From: Candidatus Nomurabacteria bacterium
GTDB lineage: Bacteria; Patescibacteriota; Minisyncoccia; Phycocordibacterales; UBA9973
NCBI GenBank assembly: GCA_003157195.1
Contig: PMIU01000029.1
Coordinates: 1-12,439, forward strand
DNA length: 12,439 nt
Direction of reading: 5' to 3'
Position numbers and translations under genes: made by a program. This document shows, one piece after another, positions 10,982 to 12,439 of this stretch (its first letter is position 1; the number at the start of each line of letters is the position of its first letter). The notes below the pieces were generated by a model, which was not told the origin of the DNA, did not search any database, and worked only from the letters and a program-made list of their open reading frames with translations.

Positions 10982-11020
10982 ATGAATTATCTTGCAAGAC
11001 TTGCGAGAATGACTATGTGA
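10982..11020 (+). CDS. 12-codon upstream ORF overlapping the 11017 gene
   Basis: GAGGG (10973-10977) precedes an ATG encoding MNYLARLARMTM and a TGA that overlaps the GTG of the next gene by four bases (GTGA). The overlap is the classical geometry of translational coupling. The peptide is short and basic, and no promoter was identified. It may be a chance ORF; the overlap and ribosome site make it worth listing. Confidence 0.35.
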   Translation: MNYLARLARMTM

Positions 11021-11241
11021 AAAAGTTTAGCCAATTATTAGTAGAACGAATCCAAGCGTATTTTAAAGAAAAATACGATTTAGATTTGCCAGACGAAACA
11101 GCACAGGAATATCTAAATTCTTACGCTAGTTTGTATATCATTTTTGCTAAGGTCGGGCAAAAGGGACGTACCGTCCCCGAAACTGATTTATCAGTTCGGG
11201 GCGGTGCGCCTTTGGACGAGAATGCTTTAGATTCAGAGTAG
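11017..11241 (+). CDS. Small conserved-looking mobile-element protein, unknown function
   Basis: A 74-residue protein beginning with GTG; the frame is open upstream but has no other start codon before a stop at 10972-10974. The core, about residues 4-48 (QLLVERIQAYFKEKYDLDLPDETAQEYLNSYASLYIIFA), is helical and resembles small proteins I associate with CPR recombinase loci, though no family name can be given. The tail is changed in character: KGRTVPETDLSVRGGAP comes from two DNA palindromes at 11163-11201 and looks like an inserted element. It lies 70 bases upstream of the Rep gene and may be cotranscribed with the 12-codon ORF. It has no catalytic motif, and is possibly a DNA-binding or regulatory helper. 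Confidence 0.6.
   Translation: MKKFSQLLVERIQAYFKEKYDLDLPDETAQEYLNSYASLYIIFAKVGQKGRTVPETDLSVRGGAPLDENALDSE
11163..11201. repeat. Two adjacent palindromes in the tail of the 11017 gene
   Basis: GGGACG/CGTCCC (11163-11168 with 11172-11177, loop TAC) abuts and overlaps CCCCGAAACTGAT/ATCAGTTCGGGG (11175-11187 with 11190-11201, TT centre, one extra A in the left arm). The hairpins resemble REP sequences of the GGGACG type associated with Y1 (RAYT) transposases. They encode the last third of the small protein. Confidence 0.6.
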
Positions 11242-11247
11242 GTGCAT

Positions 11248-11268
11248 TGCGCGCGGAACGCGCGCGCA
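11248..11268 (+). terminator. GC-rich hairpin after the 11017 gene
   Basis: TGCGCGCG (11248-11255) and CGCGCGCA (11261-11268) form a perfect 8-bp stem with loop GAACG, followed by the pyrimidine-rich TTTCTTCTCTT. It starts six bases after the stop codon. It may terminate transcription, but lacks a pure T-run; a Z-DNA-prone alternating GC tract is another reading. Confidence 0.5.
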
Positions 11269-11311
11269 TTTCTTCTCTTGAGTATAGGACACTTAATGAC
11301 AGATTAAAATT

Positions 11312-12223
11312 ATGGAAACTAGTAACAAAGCGGTAATTTCGGGAAGATTGATAGAATTTTATGAATTTACTTCACGCCCTTTAAAGTATGGTGCTGGTAG
11401 TCGTGATTCTCATAAACCCATAGGTGGCACTTATTGGGAATATGGTCATGAGTATGGTGCTTTTAATGAAGACGGTAAATTGATAGCGAGAGAAATCAGA
11501 CATCGGGAAATTGAACCAGAAACTAAAGAGGAATACATTGAACGCTCTATCCGTCGGGCTTCCAGTCAAATGAAAAGGCTTATTAGTGCCAACCACGAAC
11601 AACATCTTGAAACTGAAACTTTATTTTTTACAACCAAGTTTTTAACTCTTACCTTAGCAGATCGCTCTTTGCTTTTTCTTGAAAAAACTAATCCTCTTTT
11701 TACTGATTTTATCCGCCGACTGAATCGGTATATTTATGGCAATGATTTAAAAAATCGCAAGCTAATTTATATTGCTGTTCCCGAACGCCAAGAGGACGGG
11801 GTGGTTCATTATCACACCTTACTTTTTAATATGCCTTTTGTCACTCAGAAAACTTTGCAGAATATTTGGGAAAGCGGTTTAGAGAATGTTATCGCAACAC
11901 CAACCAATCCGAAAGGAATTAAAGGAATCGTTGATATACGGGTAAAGCGTAGTTGGAAAATTTGTTTTTATTTAACCAAGTATCTAACAAAAAATTTTCA
12001 TGACCCAACTCTCGCAGGTCGTCGCAAATATTTCCCATCTTTAAAACTTTTACGTCCTAAAAATGTTTATGACGAATCCACTGTTATCGGAATGCAGTCG
12101 TCTATACCGCCTGAGTATTTAACAAAACCTCCTAAAGAGTTTTATTCCAGTTATTGCGGTAATGTAAAATACACTTCGTTTTTAGTGCCTAACTCCTTTA
12201 CTATTAACGATAATGGTATATGA
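11312..12223 (+). CDS. rep: HUH-type rolling-circle replication initiator (Rep)
   Basis: A 303-residue protein with the three motifs of rolling-circle Rep endonucleases in order: motif I FLTLTLAD (110-117), the metal-binding HUH motif H167-Y-H169 in EDGVVHYHTLLF, and the catalytic tyrosine motif YLTKYLTK with Y220 or Y224 and lysines K223/K227. Two tyrosines four residues apart are reminiscent of two-tyrosine Reps of phage and plasmids. Such proteins nick a single-stranded origin, stay bound through a tyrosine, and start rolling-circle copying. No helicase domain follows, so a host helicase would be needed. The start ATG has no Shine-Dalgarno. It is followed after 10 bases by a serine recombinase gene, which supports an integrated plasmid or filamentous-phage-like element. 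The origin is not identified. Confidence 0.85.
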   Translation: METSNKAVISGRLIEFYEFTSRPLKYGAGSRDSHKPIGGTYWEYGHEYGAFNEDGKLIAREIRHREIEPETKEEYIERSIRRASSQMKRLISANHEQHLETETLFFTTKFLTLTLADRSLLFLEKTNPLFTDFIRRLNRYIYGNDLKNRKLIYIAVPERQEDGVVHYHTLLFNMPFVTQKTLQNIWESGLENVIATPTNPKGIKGIVDIRVKRSWKICFYLTKYLTKNFHDPTLAGRRKYFPSLKLLRPKNVYDESTVIGMQSSIPPEYLTKPPKEFYSSYCGNVKYTSFLVPNSFTINDNGI

Positions 12224-12233
12224 TACAAAAATT

Positions 12234-12439
12234 ATGAAATTCGTTCTCTATTGCCGAAAATCAACAGAATCAGATGACCGCCAAGTGCTGTCTTTGGATT
12301 CACAAGAAAAAGAACTGCTAGCTCTAGCTGAAAGGCTTGGTTTAGAAATTGTTAAAATTTTCAGAGAAAGCAAATCTGCTAAAGCTCCGGGGCGTCCTGT
12401 GTTTAATGAAATGCTTAAATTTGTTTCTTCGGGAAAAGC
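12234..12439 (+). CDS. Serine recombinase/resolvase, N-terminal part (3' end outside window)
   Basis: The first 68 residues of a serine-family site-specific recombinase. YCRKSTE contains the catalytic serine S10 and its arginine R8, followed by RQVLSLDSQEKEL, the usual Q-rich stretch. The family cuts and rejoins DNA through a phosphoserine and includes resolvases, invertases and large phage/plasmid integrases; which kind cannot be told without the C-terminal part. The start at 12234 is simplest; an in-frame ATG at 12213 would add seven residues and overlap Rep by 11 bases. Its position after Rep suggests that it integrates or resolves the element. The gene runs off the window. Confidence 0.92.
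   Translation, partial: MKFVLYCRKSTESDDRQVLSLDSQEKELLALAERLGLEIVKIFRESKSAKAPGRPVFNEMLKFVSSGK

Larger units (their letters stand above)
9938..12439 (+). mobile_element. Putative integrated plasmid- or phage-like element (Rep plus serine recombinase), right end outside window
   Basis: The AT-rich stretch holds, all on one strand, an unknown protein, a small 74-residue protein, an HUH-type rolling-circle Rep and the start of a serine recombinase. This combination is typical of integrated replicons. The left boundary is only a guess at the change of composition near 9938; the GC-richer block from 8440 might be cargo of the same element. No attachment repeats could be found because the other end is missing. 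Confidence 0.4.

Noticed and set aside
1..12439. CRISPR array or rRNA genes
   Set aside because: No regularly spaced repeats and no rRNA-like segments were seen.
1..12439. UGA recoded as glycine (as in some CPR lineages)
   Set aside because: The intact core genes contain no internal TGA, and TGA is used as the stop of rep and of the micro-ORFs.

Overview
The window looks like part of a Patescibacteria/CPR (Parcubacteria-like) chromosome that runs into an accessory region. This is inference, with no search done. It rests on the AT-rich, lysine/isoleucine-rich proteins, on compact genes with few Shine-Dalgarno sites and several promoters placed exactly one promoter-length before the start codon, on a lone AdoCbl-dependent ribonucleotide reductase, and on a serine recombinase of the YCRKSTE type seen in such genomes.

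Positions 1-8416 are core-like. They hold the C-terminal half of the FtsH protease, a tRNA-Ile with anticodon UAU, an HD-domain phosphohydrolase whose ATG lies one base after the tRNA, and a structured intergenic stretch with promoters on both strands. Next is a tight three-gene operon: a putative ECF-type membrane S component, AdoCbl-dependent ribonucleoside-triphosphate reductase, and PduO-type cobalamin adenosyltransferase. Together these read as corrinoid uptake, conversion to AdoCbl, and its use to make dNTPs. RecG follows convergently and is interrupted in frame by palindromic repeat-like insertions. Divergent from recG are two small membrane-anchored proteins.

Positions about 8440-9930 are a richer-GC block with a different style. 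It has textbook promoters with 17-bp spacers, clear Shine-Dalgarno sites and strong hairpin terminators. It carries a 26-residue membrane micro-ORF under a promoter whose spacer is a perfect palindrome, a structured leader, a membrane-anchored protein of unknown function, and a convergent small secreted/membrane protein.

Positions about 9940-12439 return to AT-rich sequence. They carry an unknown 310-residue protein, a 12-codon ORF overlapping a 74-residue protein, a rolling-circle HUH-type Rep protein, and the start of a serine recombinase. This looks like an integrated plasmid- or phage-like element that continues past the window's right edge. No CRISPR array or rRNA was seen.
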